A stretch of DNA of 64,000 nt from Vogesella indigofera (lineage in GTDB: Bacteria; Pseudomonadota; Gammaproteobacteria; Burkholderiales; Chromobacteriaceae), in the NCBI RefSeq assembly GCF_028548395.1, contig NZ_JAQQLA010000003.1:372001-436000 (forward strand). The letters run 5' to 3'. Both the position numbers and the translations under genes were made by a program. The notes beneath the pieces are model-generated. The model worked only from the letters and a program-made list of their open reading frames with translations. It did not search any database and had not been told where the DNA came from. This document shows, piece by piece, positions 53,616-62,264 of this stretch. How positions within the stretch are numbered: position 1 is the first letter of the stretch; the number at the start of each line of letters is the position of its first letter.

Positions 53616-55742
53616 ATGTCCCATAAAAAAATGGTCTTGCCGCTGCTGGACAGCGCGCTGCTGCGCCCGGCGCTGCGCGACACCTTTCTCAAGCTTGGGC
53701 TGCGTGCACAGCTGAAAAACCCGGTGATGTTCGTGGTGTATCTGGGCAGCATGCTGTGCAGCGTGCTGTGGGTGCAGGCGCTGCTGGGGCACGGCCAGGC
53801 GCCGGCGTGGCTGACCGGCAGCATCGCGGTGTGGCTGTGGTTCACCGTGCTGTTCGCCAACTTTGCCGAGGCGCTGGCCGAGGGCCGCAGCAAGGCACAG
53901 GCGGCCAGCCTGAAGGGCCTGCAGAAGTCGACGTGGGCGAAGAAACTGGCCGCGCCGCAGCGCTACGGTGCCGAATTCGCCATGGTGGAGTCGTTCGACC
54001 TGCGCCGTGACGACGTGGTGCTGGTGCAGCACGGTGACGTGGTCCCCTGCGACGGCGAGGTGATCGAGGGCATCGCCAGCGTCGACGAATCAGCGATCAC
54101 CGGCGAGTCTGCACCGGTGATCCGCGAATCCGGCGGCGATTTCAGCTCGGTCACCGGCGGCACCCGCGTGCTGTCGGACTGGATCGTGGTGCGCATCAGC
54201 GTCAATCCCGGCGAGACCTTCATCGACCGCATGATCGCGATGGTGGAGGGCGCCAAGCGCCGCAAGACGCCGAACGAGATCGCGCTGACCATCCTGCTGC
54301 TGGCGCTGACGCTGATCTTTTTGCTGGTCACCGTCACGCTGCTGCCGTTTTCCGCCTACAGCGTGAACGCGGCCGGTAGCGGCGAGGTGGTGTCGCTGCC
54401 GGTGCTGATCGCGCTGCTGGTGTGCCTGATCCCGACCACCATCGGCGGCCTGCTGTCGGCGATCGGCGTCGCTGGCATGAGCCGGCTGATGGCGGCCAAC
54501 GTGATCGCCACCTCCGGCCGCGCGGTGGAGGCCGCCGGCGACGTGGACGTGCTGCTCTTGGACAAGACCGGCACCATCACCTTCGGCAACCGCCAGGCGT
54601 CCGCCTTTGTCGCTGCAGCTGGCGTCAGCCAGGCACAGCTTGCCGAGGCGGCGTGGCTGGCCTCGCTGGCCGACGACACGCCGGAGGGCAAGAGCATCGT
54701 GGTGCTGGCGCAGCGGCTGAGCGCCGGCGCCGGCGGGCATCTCGATGACGACAAGGTTGGCCGCACGCCGCTGGCCGACCTGCACGCCGGGCTGACCCCG
54801 GCTGGCGCCAGCTTCGTGCCGTTCACCGCGCAAACGCGCATGTCCGGCATCAACCTCGACGGCCGCCACATCCGCAAGGGCGCCGCCGACGCCATCCGCC
54901 GCCATGTCGAGGCGCTGGGCGGCAGCCTGCCGCGCGGCCTGCTGCAGCAGGTCGACACCATCGCCAGCCGCGGCAGCACGCCGCTGGTGGTGGCCGAGGG
55001 CGCGCAGGTGCTGGGCGTGGTCGAGCTGAAGGACGTGGTCAAGCCCGGCATCCGCGAGCGCTTCGCCCAGCTGCGGCAGATGGGCATCAAGACGGTGATG
55101 ATCACCGGCGACAACCGCCTGACCGCCGCCGCCATCGCCGCCGAGGCCGGGGTGGACGACTTCCTGGCCGAGGCGACGCCGGAGAACAAGCTGGCGATGA
55201 TCCGCGACTACCAGGCGCGCGGCCAGCTGGTGGCGATGACCGGCGACGGCACCAACGACGCGCCGGCGCTGGCGCAGGCCGACGTGGCGGTGGCGATGAA
55301 CAGCGGCACCCAGGCGGCGCGCGAGGCGGCCAATATGGTGGATCTGGATTCCAGCCCCACCAAGCTGATCGAGGTGGTGGAGATCGGCAAGCAGATGCTG
55401 ATGACGCGCGGCGCGCTGACCACCTTCAGCCTGGCCAACGACGTGGCCAAGTACTTCGCCATCATCCCGGCCGCGTTTGCCGTCACCTATCCGCAGCTGG
55501 GCCTGCTCAACGTGATGCAGCTGGCCAGCCCGGCCTCGGCGCTTCTGTCGGCGGTGATCTTCAACGCGCTGATCATCATCGCGCTGATCCCGCTGGCGCT
55601 GAAGGGCGTGCGCTACCGTGCGCTGGGCGCGGCCGAGCTGCTGCGCCGCAACCTGCTGCTGTACGGCGTCGGCGGCCTGTTGCTGCCGTTCGCCGGCATC
55701 AAGCTGATCGACATGCTGCTGTCCCTGCTGGGACTGGTCTGA
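53616..55742 (+). CDS. kdpB: Potassium-transporting ATPase ATP-binding subunit KdpB
   Basis: The 708-residue P-type ATPase has TGES at 162-165, the phosphorylated Asp at 316 in DKTGTITFG, and [20 protein letters not shown] near 544-563. It is slightly longer than the E. coli protein (682) mainly at the N-terminus. It drives potassium uptake by ATP hydrolysis. It starts 9 bp after kdpA with AGGAG before the ATG. Confidence 0.97.
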   Translation: MSHKKMVLPLLDSALLRPALRDTFLKLGLRAQLKNPVMFVVYLGSMLCSVLWVQALLGHGQAPAWLTGSIAVWLWFTVLFANFAEALAEGRSKAQAASLKGLQKSTWAKKLAAPQRYGAEFAMVESFDLRRDDVVLVQHGDVVPCDGEVIEGIASVDESAITGESAPVIRESGGDFSSVTGGTRVLSDWIVVRISVNPGETFIDRMIAMVEGAKRRKTPNEIALTILLLALTLIFLLVTVTLLPFSAYSVNAAGSGEVVSLPVLIALLVCLIPTTIGGLLSAIGVAGMSRLMAANVIATSGRAVEAAGDVDVLLLDKTGTITFGNRQASAFVAAAGVSQAQLAEAAWLASLADDTPEGKSIVVLAQRLSAGAGGHLDDDKVGRTPLADLHAGLTPAGASFVPFTAQTRMSGINLDGRHIRKGAADAIRRHVEALGGSLPRGLLQQVDTIASRGSTPLVVAEGAQVLGVVELKDVVKPGIRERFAQLRQMGIKTVMITGDNRLTAAAIAAEAGVDDFLAEATPENKLAMIRDYQARGQLVAMTGDGTNDAPALAQADVAVAMNSGTQAAREAANMVDLDSSPTKLIEVVEIGKQMLMTRGALTTFSLANDVAKYFAIIPAAFAVTYPQLGLLNVMQLASPASALLSAVIFNALIIIALIPLALKGVRYRALGAAELLRRNLLLYGVGGLLLPFAGIKLIDMLLSLLGLV

Positions 55743-55794
55743 CCCCGTTGCCGGGCGCCAGCCGCGCCCGGCGCACCAAACAAGGAGTGCCACC

Positions 55795-56421
55795 ATGGCC
55801 ACCACGACTTATCATCCCGCAGCCGCCATCACGCTGCCGCGCGCGGCAGTGCTGCGCCCGGCGTTGACGCTGCTGCTGTTTCTCACCCTGTTGCTGGGGC
55901 TGCTGTACCCGCTGGCGGTCACCGGCCTTGCGCAGCTGCTGCTGCCGGCGCAGGCCAACGGCTCGCTGCTGCGCGACAGCAACGGCAAGGTGATCGGCTC
56001 GGCGCTGATCGGCCAGGCCTTCCACGGCCGCGGCGAGTTCTGGAGCCGGCCGTCGGCCACCGCCGGCAGCGCCTACAATGGCGCCGCTTCCGGCGGCAGC
56101 AACCTGGGGCCGAGCAATCCGGCGCTGCAACAGGCGGTCGCCGCGCGCATCGCCGCGCTGCGCGCCGCCCACCCCGGCCAGCACGGCCCGGTGCCGCTGG
56201 ACCTCGTCACCGCCTCGGCCAGCGGGCTGGACCCGCACATCAGCCTGGCCGCTGCGCTGTACCAGGCGCCGCGCGTGGCGCGCGAACTGGGGCGATCGCT
56301 GCCGCAGGTCGAGGCGCTGATCGCCGCGCAGCGCGAGCAGGGCTGGTTCGGCAACGCGCAGCAGGCGCGCGTCAATGTGCTACAGCTGAATCTGGCGCTG
56401 CGCCGGCTGGCGGCGGGCTGA
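55795..56421 (+). CDS. kdpC: Potassium-transporting ATPase subunit KdpC
   Basis: The 208-residue protein has one N-terminal membrane helix (about residues 20-42) and the conserved FWSRPSATAGSAYNGAASGG stretch near 82-101 and NPALQQAVAARI. It acts as a catalytic chaperone for KdpB. CAAGGAGTG precedes the ATG. It is followed by a long hairpin before kdpD. Confidence 0.94.
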   Translation: MATTTYHPAAAITLPRAAVLRPALTLLLFLTLLLGLLYPLAVTGLAQLLLPAQANGSLLRDSNGKVIGSALIGQAFHGRGEFWSRPSATAGSAYNGAASGGSNLGPSNPALQQAVAARIAALRAAHPGQHGPVPLDLVTASASGLDPHISLAAALYQAPRVARELGRSLPQVEALIAAQREQGWFGNAQQARVNVLQLNLALRRLAAG

Positions 56422-56461
56422 TGCCGCGGCCGCCGCTGCCGGCGACCGCAACTCTTTGAGC

Positions 56462-56500
56462 GCCCAAGGTTGGCCGCAACGATTGCGGCCAACCTTGGGC
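56462..56500 (+). terminator. Long hairpin from an inverted TTGGCCGCA pair between kdpC and kdpD
   Basis: GCCCAAGGTTGGCCGCAA (56462-56479) and TTGCGGCCAACCTTGGGC (56483-56500) form a perfect 18-bp stem with a 3-nt loop. No T-run follows, so it may slow rather than stop transcription; it could set the lower level of kdpDE relative to kdpFABC. Confidence 0.75.
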
Positions 56501-56515
56501 CACGGTGGACGATGA

Positions 56516-59167
56516 ATGATGGATGACGATTTGCGGCCCGATCCGGACGCGCTGCTGGCGACGCTACCGGCGCCGCGCGGCAAGCTGAAGCTGTTCTTCG
56601 GCGCCGCGCCGGGGGTGGGCAAGACCTACGCGATGCTGGCCGAGGCGCAGGAGAAGCGCGCCGCCGGGCTGGACGTGGTGGTGGGCTGGGTCGATACCCA
56701 CGGACGCGCCGAAACCGAGGCGCTGCTGGCTGGGCTGGAGCTGCTGCCGCGCAAGCAGATCAGCTACCGCGGCAAACAGGTGGCGGAGTTCGACCTCGAC
56801 GCGGTGCTGGCGCGGCGGCCGGCGCTGGTGGTGGTGGACGAGCTGCCGCACAGCAACGCGCCGGGCAGCCGCCACCCCAAGCGCTGGCAGGATGTCGACG
56901 AGCTGCTGGCCGCCGGCATCGACGTGTACAGCGCGATGAACGTGCAGCACCTGGACAGCCTCAACGACGTGGTCAGCGGCGTGACCGGCGTGGCGGTGGC
57001 GGAGACGGTGCCGGACCACGTGTTCGACCGCGCCAGCGAAGTGCGGCTGGTGGACCTGCCGCCGGACGACCTGCTGCTGCGCCTGGCCGCCGGCAAGGTC
57101 TACCTGCCGGAGGTGGCGGAACGCGCCGCCGGGCATTTTTTCCGCAAGGGCAACCTGATCGCGCTGCGCGAGCTGGCGCTGCGCCGGCTGGCCGACCGCG
57201 TGGACGGCCAGATGCGCGCGCAGCGCGAGGTGCAAAGCCGCGCGCCAGTGTGGGCGACCTCGCTGGGCGTGCTGCTGGTGCTGGGCCAGGGCGACGAGGA
57301 CAGCGCGGTGCGGCAGGCGGCGCGGCTGGCGCGCGCGCTGTCGGCACCGTGGCACGCGGTGTGGGTCGATCGCGGCCACGCCAGCGCGGCGGCGCGCAGT
57401 CGCGCGCTGTCGGCGCTGGCGCAGGCGGAGGAGCAGGGTGCGCACACGCTGGTGCTGGCCGGGCCGGTGCCGGCCAGCCTGATCGCCGACTACGCGCGGC
57501 GCCACAACCTGTCGCTGCTGGCGCTCAGCCAGCGCGGCAACCAGCCGCGCGGGTTCTGGCGCGCCAGCCTGCAGCAGCAGCTGGCGCAACGCGCGCCGGA
57601 GCTGAACTGCCTGATCCTGGCTGCCGGCGAGCGCACTCCCGTGGCCGCCGCCGGCTGGCGCTGGCCGCGGGCAGAGGCCGGCGGCTGGTGGCAGAGCACG
57701 CTGGCCTGCCTCGCGCTCACCGCCGCCATGTTGCCGCTGCGCGGCGTGCTGGATGCGGCCAACCTGGTGATGCTCTACCTGCTGCTGGTGCTGCTGGCGG
57801 CGGTGCGTTACGGGCGCACGCCGGCGGCGTGGGCGGCGGTGCTGTCGGTGGCGCTGTTCGATTTTTTCTTTATCGAGCCGCACCTGTCGTTCGCGGTGTC
57901 GGACATCCAGTACCTGATCACCTTCGCCGTGATGCTGACGGTGGGACTGGTCGCCGGCCAGCTGGTGGCCAGCCAGCGGCAGTCGGCGGCGCAGGCCGGC
58001 AGGCGCGAGGCACACACCCGCTACCTGTACGAGATGGCGCGCGAGCTGGGCAGCGCGCTCATGCCGGAGCAGGTCGGCGAGATCACCGGCCGCTTCCTGC
58101 AGGCCAGCCTCAACGCGCAGATCAGCCTGTGGCTGCCGGACGCCGAGGAACAGCTGGCGGCGCTGCCGGATACGCCGCTGGCGGTGGACGCGGCGCTGGT
58201 GCGCTGGAGCTTCGACCACCAGCAGGCGGCCGGGCAGGGTACGCACACGCTGCCGGATGCGGCGCAGCTGTACCTGCCGCTGCAGGCGCCGATGCGCACC
58301 CGCGGCGTGCTGGTGGTGGCGGTGCCGGATGCGCTGGCGCTTGCGGACCCGGACAACCGCCGCCTGTGCGAGGCGGTGGCGGCGCTGGCGGCGCAGACGC
58401 TGGAGCGGCTGCACTATATTGAAGTGGCGCAGCAGACGCTGCTGTCGATGGAATCGGAACGGCTGCGCCATTCGCTGTTGGCCGCGCTGTCGCACGACCT
58501 GCGCACGCCGCTGACCGCGCTGTCCGGCAACGCCGAGACCCTGCTGCTGGCCTTGCAGCGCGGCGGGCGCGCCGAGCAGGAACAGGCGGCGCTGCTGCTC
58601 GCGCAGTCGCAGCGCATCACGCGGCTGGTGACCAATCTGCTGGAAATGGCGCGGCTGCAGGCGGGCGGTGTCACCCTGCACCAGGACTGGCTGCCGGCGG
58701 ACGAGGTGATCGGCAGCGCCATCGCGGCGCTGGGCAGCGTGCTGGACACGCACTCGCTGCAGCTGGACATCGATCCGGCCTGCCCGATGCTGTACGGCGA
58801 CGCCATCCTGCTGGAGCGGCTGCTGGTCAACCTGCTGGAGAACGCGGCCAAGTACAGCCCGCCCGGCAGCCCCATCCGCGTCAGCGCCGCCGCCGAGGAC
58901 GGACGCATCCTGCTTCGCGTCGCCGACCGCGGCCCCGGCCTGCCGCCGGGCGATCCGGCGCGGCTGTTCGACGCCTTCAGCCGCGGCGAGCGCGAGTCGG
59001 CGATCAGCGGCGTCGGGCTGGGGCTGGCGATTTGCCGTACCATTGCCGATGTCCACGGCGCGCGCCTGAGCGCGGCCAACCGCCACGACGGCGGTGCCTG
59101 TTTTACCCTGTCCCTGCCGCAGCGTCCGCCGCCGGCACTGGATTTTGACCCGGAGAACCTGCCCTGA
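56516..59167 (+). CDS. kdpD: Sensor histidine kinase KdpD
   Basis: The 883-residue protein has the KdpD N-terminal domain with the P-loop GAAPGVGKT at 29-37, a USP-like domain (about 250-370), four membrane helices (about 395-490), a GAF-like region and the kinase core with the phospho-acceptor His at 660 in ALSHDLRTPLTAL and an NLLENAAKYSPPG N-box. It senses potassium limitation and phosphorylates KdpE. Its stop overlaps the kdpE start by one base. Confidence 0.95.
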   Translation: MMDDDLRPDPDALLATLPAPRGKLKLFFGAAPGVGKTYAMLAEAQEKRAAGLDVVVGWVDTHGRAETEALLAGLELLPRKQISYRGKQVAEFDLDAVLARRPALVVVDELPHSNAPGSRHPKRWQDVDELLAAGIDVYSAMNVQHLDSLNDVVSGVTGVAVAETVPDHVFDRASEVRLVDLPPDDLLLRLAAGKVYLPEVAERAAGHFFRKGNLIALRELALRRLADRVDGQMRAQREVQSRAPVWATSLGVLLVLGQGDEDSAVRQAARLARALSAPWHAVWVDRGHASAAARSRALSALAQAEEQGAHTLVLAGPVPASLIADYARRHNLSLLALSQRGNQPRGFWRASLQQQLAQRAPELNCLILAAGERTPVAAAGWRWPRAEAGGWWQSTLACLALTAAMLPLRGVLDAANLVMLYLLLVLLAAVRYGRTPAAWAAVLSVALFDFFFIEPHLSFAVSDIQYLITFAVMLTVGLVAGQLVASQRQSAAQAGRREAHTRYLYEMARELGSALMPEQVGEITGRFLQASLNAQISLWLPDAEEQLAALPDTPLAVDAALVRWSFDHQQAAGQGTHTLPDAAQLYLPLQAPMRTRGVLVVAVPDALALADPDNRRLCEAVAALAAQTLERLHYIEVAQQTLLSMESERLRHSLLAALSHDLRTPLTALSGNAETLLLALQRGGRAEQEQAALLLAQSQRITRLVTNLLEMARLQAGGVTLHQDWLPADEVIGSAIAALGSVLDTHSLQLDIDPACPMLYGDAILLERLLVNLLENAAKYSPPGSPIRVSAAAEDGRILLRVADRGPGLPPGDPARLFDAFSRGERESAISGVGLGLAICRTIADVHGARLSAANRHDGGACFTLSLPQRPPPALDFDPENLP

Positions 59168-59856
59168 TGCACGCCCTGACGGCACTGATCATCGAGGACG
59201 AAGCCGCCATCCGCCGCTTCGTCAGAAGCGCGCTGGAAGACGAGGGCTACCGCGTGTTCGAGGCCGACTCCGTGGCGCGCGGCCTGATCGAGGCCGGCAC
59301 CCGCAAGCCGGACGTGCTGGTGCTGGACCTCGGCCTGCCCGATGGCGACGGCGTCAGCCTGCTGCTGGACCTGCGCAGCTGGAGCAAGGTGCCGGTGATC
59401 GTGCTGTCGGCGCGCGTGGACGAGGTCGACAAGATCGCGGCGCTGGACGCCGGCGCCGACGACTACCTGACCAAGCCGTTCGGCGTCGGCGAGCTGCAGG
59501 CGAGAGTGCGCGCGCTGCAGCGGCGGCGCAGCGGCGACGGCAGCGAGAGCAACGGCAGTCTGGTGCGCCTGGGCGAGGCGGTGACGGTGGACCTGGCTAA
59601 CCGCAGCGTCAGCCGCGACGGCGAGCCGGTGCACCTGACGCAGCTGGAATACCGGCTGCTGGCCACGCTGCTCGCGCATCGCGGCAAGGTGCTGACCCAC
59701 CGCCAGCTGCTGCAGGAGGTGTGGGGGCCGGGCTACGTGGAACACAGCCACTATCTGCGCATCTATATGGCCCACCTGCGGCAAAAGCTGGAGGCCGATC
59801 CGGCGCAGCCGCGCTTTTTGCGCACCGAAACTGGCGTCGGCTACCGCCTGCTGTAA
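59167..59856 (+). CDS. kdpE: Response regulator KdpE
   Basis: The 229-residue protein is an OmpR-type regulator: receiver domain with the phospho-acceptor Asp at 54 in LVLDLGLPDGDG and Lys in DYLTKPFG near 98-105, then a winged-helix DNA-binding domain. It activates the kdp operon, for which a candidate site is seen at 51630. It is followed two bases later by a 108-bp palindromic element. Confidence 0.96.
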   Translation: MHALTALIIEDEAAIRRFVRSALEDEGYRVFEADSVARGLIEAGTRKPDVLVLDLGLPDGDGVSLLLDLRSWSKVPVIVLSARVDEVDKIAALDAGADDYLTKPFGVGELQARVRALQRRRSGDGSESNGSLVRLGEAVTVDLANRSVSRDGEPVHLTQLEYRLLATLLAHRGKVLTHRQLLQEVWGPGYVEHSHYLRIYMAHLRQKLEADPAQPRFLRTETGVGYRLL

Positions 59857-59858
59857 GA

Positions 59859-59966
59859 GCCGCTAACAAAACCCCTGATCCTGCGTTGCGCCTCCTTGCC
59901 GTACTATTTGTACTGTCTGCGTGGGCGCGCCTAGTCTCAGGTGCTCTGCGAGGTTTTGTTAGCGGC
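59859..59966 (+). repeat. 108-bp palindromic element, copy A
   Basis: The element starts GCCGCTAACAAAACC and ends GGTTTTGTTAGCGGC, a perfect 15-bp terminal inverted repeat, with inner pairings CCTGA/TCAGG and GTAC/GTAC. It begins two nucleotides after the kdpE stop. Copy B at 63605 has the same length and about 85 percent identity. Confidence 0.85.
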
Positions 59967-60010
59967 GCTAACTGGCCGCCGCGGCGCGGCGTCAACGAAG
60001 GGAGACAGAC

Positions 60011-61123
60011 ATGAGCAATCAAGCACGATGGTCAGCGTGGCCGCTGATACTGCTGGCGCTGGGCAGTCCGGCGCAGGCCGCACCGCGCGCGGAGGTGGTC
60101 GCCTCCGGGCTGGAACACCCGTGGGCGGTGGCGTTCATCGATGGCGGGCGCATGCTGGTCACCGAGCGCCCCGGCCGCCTGCGGCTGGTGGGCGCTAACG
60201 GCCAGCTGGGCAAGCCGCTGGCAGGGCTGCCGCGCATCGACGCCGCCGGGCAGGGCGGCCTGCTGGACCTGATCACCGACCGCGACTTCGCCCGCAACCG
60301 CACGCTGTACTTCTGCTACGCCGAGCCGGCCGCCAGCGGCTACGGCAACTCCACCGCGCTGGCCAGCGCCCGGCTGGCGGACGACGCCAGCCGCCTGGAA
60401 CAGGTGAAGGTGCTGTTCAGCCAGCAGCCGAAATTCAGCAGCCGCGCCCACTTCGGCTGCCGCATCGTCGAGGCCGCCGACGGCACGCTGTTCCTGACGC
60501 TGGGCGACCGCTTTCAGCGCATGGCCGACGCGCAGACGCTGGATAATCACCACGGCAAGGTGGTGCGCGTGCGCAAGGATGGCGGCATTCCGCCGGACAA
60601 CCCCTTCGTCGGCCGTGCCGGTGCGCGTCCGGAAATCTGGAGCCTCGGCCACCGCAATGTGCAGGGCGCCGCGCTGGGGCCGGACGGCCGGCTGTGGACG
60701 CACGAGCACGGGCCGCAGGGCGGCGACGAGCTGAACCGCCCCGAGGCCGGCAAGAACTACGGCTGGCCGGTAATCACCTACGGTGAAAACTACGGCGGCG
60801 GCCCGGTCGGCGCCGGCCTCACCCGCAAACCGGGTATGGAGCAGCCGCTGTGGCAGTGGACGCCGTCGATCGCGCCATCCGGCATGGCCTTCGTGCGCGG
60901 CACCCGCTACGGCAAGGGCTGGCAGGGCAGCCTGCTGCTCGGCTCGCTGAAATTCCGCCACCTGCTGCGCCTGGAGCTGGCCGGCACGCGCGTGCTGCGC
61001 GAGGAAAAGCTGCTCACCGGCCTTGGCCAGCGCGTGCGCGACGTGCGCGAAGGCCCGGACGGCTTCATCTACCTGCTGACCGACGAGGACAACGGCCAGC
61101 TGCTGCGGCTGCTGCCGGGCTGA
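60011..61123 (+). CDS. PQQ-dependent sugar dehydrogenase (YliI/Asd-like)
   Basis: The 370-residue protein has a signal peptide (cleavage near AQAAP, residue 25) and a six-bladed beta-propeller of the soluble aldose sugar dehydrogenase type, with VASGLEHPWAVAFIDGGRML near 30-49, GHRNVQGAALGPDG near 215-228 and HEHGPQGGDELN near 234-245. It should oxidise sugars in the periplasm with PQQ; the substrate is unknown. AGGGAGACAGAC precedes the ATG. It follows the 108-bp element. Confidence 0.88.
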   Translation: MSNQARWSAWPLILLALGSPAQAAPRAEVVASGLEHPWAVAFIDGGRMLVTERPGRLRLVGANGQLGKPLAGLPRIDAAGQGGLLDLITDRDFARNRTLYFCYAEPAASGYGNSTALASARLADDASRLEQVKVLFSQQPKFSSRAHFGCRIVEAADGTLFLTLGDRFQRMADAQTLDNHHGKVVRVRKDGGIPPDNPFVGRAGARPEIWSLGHRNVQGAALGPDGRLWTHEHGPQGGDELNRPEAGKNYGWPVITYGENYGGGPVGAGLTRKPGMEQPLWQWTPSIAPSGMAFVRGTRYGKGWQGSLLLGSLKFRHLLRLELAGTRVLREEKLLTGLGQRVRDVREGPDGFIYLLTDEDNGQLLRLLPG

Positions 61124-61152
61124 ATCCGGGCCGGCGCGGGCGGCAGGCGCAA

Positions 61153-61192
61153 AAACAAAGCGGCCAACCGACTAGGGTTGGCCGCTTTGTTT
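61153..61192. terminator. Bidirectional hairpin terminator with degenerate TTGGCCGC arms
   Basis: AAACAAAGCGGCCAACC (61153-61169) and GGTTGGCCGCTTTGTTT (61176-61192) form a 17-bp perfect stem with a 6-nt loop and T-runs on both strands, between convergent genes. The arms match the repeated word except for its last base. Confidence 0.9.
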
Positions 61193-61205
61193 CCGATTTC
61201 GCTAT

Positions 61206-61559
61206 TTAATCGAACAGTTCTTCCCAGAAGCTCTTCTTGCGCTTGTAGTGGCGGTTGTCGCCGTACTTGTCGTGCTGCGGGTAAGGCTGCTGCTGGTGGG
61301 GCTGTTGTTGCTGCTGTTGGTAAGGCTGCTGCTGCGGCTGGCGCGGCGGGTAGCCGGGCTGTGCGGCCTGCGGCGCGACCGGCTGCGCTGCCTGTGGCGC
61401 GGCCGTGGCGGCGGCCATATTGCCCAGCGAGTGCTGGATGATCTTGTCCAGCTCGCCGCGATCCAGCCACACCCCGCGGCACTGCGGACAGTAGTCGATC
61501 TCGATCCCCTGGCGCTCGCTCATCACCAGCGTCGTATCCTTGCAAACCGGGCAATGCAT
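61206..61559 (-). CDS. TFIIB-type zinc-ribbon protein with Gln-rich linker
   Basis: The 117-residue protein starts MHCPVCKDTTLVMSERQGIE with CPQCRGVWLDRGELDKI near 24-40, the two Cys pairs of the zf-TFIIB ribbon family. A long Pro/Gln-rich stretch (about 52-97, with runs of Q) and a basic/acidic tail ending FWEELFD follow. Bacterial members are of unknown function. AAAGGAGAACAG precedes the ATG at 61557-61559; the frame opens further upstream. Confidence 0.82.
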   Translation of the reverse strand: MHCPVCKDTTLVMSERQGIEIDYCPQCRGVWLDRGELDKIIQHSLGNMAAATAAPQAAQPVAPQAAQPGYPPRQPQQQPYQQQQQQPHQQQPYPQHDKYGDNRHYKRKKSFWEELFD

Positions 61560-61643
61560 GGCTGTTCTCCTTTGTTGAGGGTGCCGGCCGCCACTTTGGC
61601 GCCGGTGTGTCACAGACCGCGGCGGCCGGGGATGGTTCCGCCG

Positions 61644-61661
61644 CGGCCAACGTTGGCCGCC
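61644..61661. repeat. GCGGCCAACGTTGGCCGC palindrome between genes
   Basis: This 18-bp perfect palindrome joins two truncated copies of the repeated word head to head between the MarR gene and the zinc-ribbon gene, similar to the palindrome at 11001. Confidence 0.75.
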
Positions 61662-61664
61662 GCG

Positions 61665-62135
61665 CTACTGCGCCAGCTTGGCCAGCAGCGTGGTGAGCTG
61701 GCTGATTTCCGTCGCATCCAACCGCTGGCGCAGCCAGTGCCCGGTGTCGGCCACCGTTTCGGCCATTGCCTGCTCCACCAGCGCCGCGCCGGCGGCGGTG
61801 AGACACACCGGTTTGATGCGCAGGTCGTCAGCCAGCTGGCGGCGCGTCACCAGCGCACGCGTTTCCAGCTGCAGCAGCACCTTGGTCAGCCCGCCGGAAC
61901 TGATTACCACCGCGTCCTGAATCATCGACGGGGTCATCTGGTGTGGGGCCGGCGCATTGCGCAACGTGGCCAGCACGTCGAACTTCACCGCGCTGAGTGC
62001 GAATTTCTCCAGCATTGGGCGCATGGTTTGCAGCGACTGCGCCTGCGCCCACTGCAGCTGCAAAAACAGCGGTACCGTCTGCGGGTCGAAGCCGCTGTCC
62101 CATTGGTGGCTGTCCATCCGGTTCTTGATGCGCAT
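61665..62135 (-). CDS. MarR family transcriptional regulator
   Basis: The 156-residue protein has the MarR winged-helix fold: FDVLATLRNAPAP near 52-64, SSGGLTKVLLQLETRALVTR near 79-98 as recognition helix and start of the wing. It is divergent from a ferric-reductase-like gene with a palindrome between, so it probably represses that gene and itself. The ligand is unknown. The ATG at 62133-62135 is chosen; a TTG seven codons upstream is less likely. Confidence 0.85.
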   Translation of the reverse strand: MRIKNRMDSHQWDSGFDPQTVPLFLQLQWAQAQSLQTMRPMLEKFALSAVKFDVLATLRNAPAPHQMTPSMIQDAVVISSGGLTKVLLQLETRALVTRRQLADDLRIKPVCLTAAGAALVEQAMAETVADTGHWLRQRLDATEISQLTTLLAKLAQ

Positions 62136-62195
62136 GGTGGGCTTTCTGTCAGGCAATTGTTAACGGCTACGGCAAGATGTTAACGGATGTATAGT

Positions 62196-62213
62196 TATCT
62201 TGCGAGAAAGATA
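62196..62213. promoter_or_regulatory. Candidate MarR operator
   Basis: TATCTTGCGAGAAAGATA is an 18-bp inverted repeat (TATCTT / AAGATA) in the divergent region, in the size range of MarR-type operators. TGTTAACGG occurs twice in direct repeat (62158 and 62179) beside it. Confidence 0.6.
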
Positions 62214-62264
62214 TGTGCCGTTTACGCTGGCCGTATCTGAATCCGAACTCGCAAGGTGACACCG

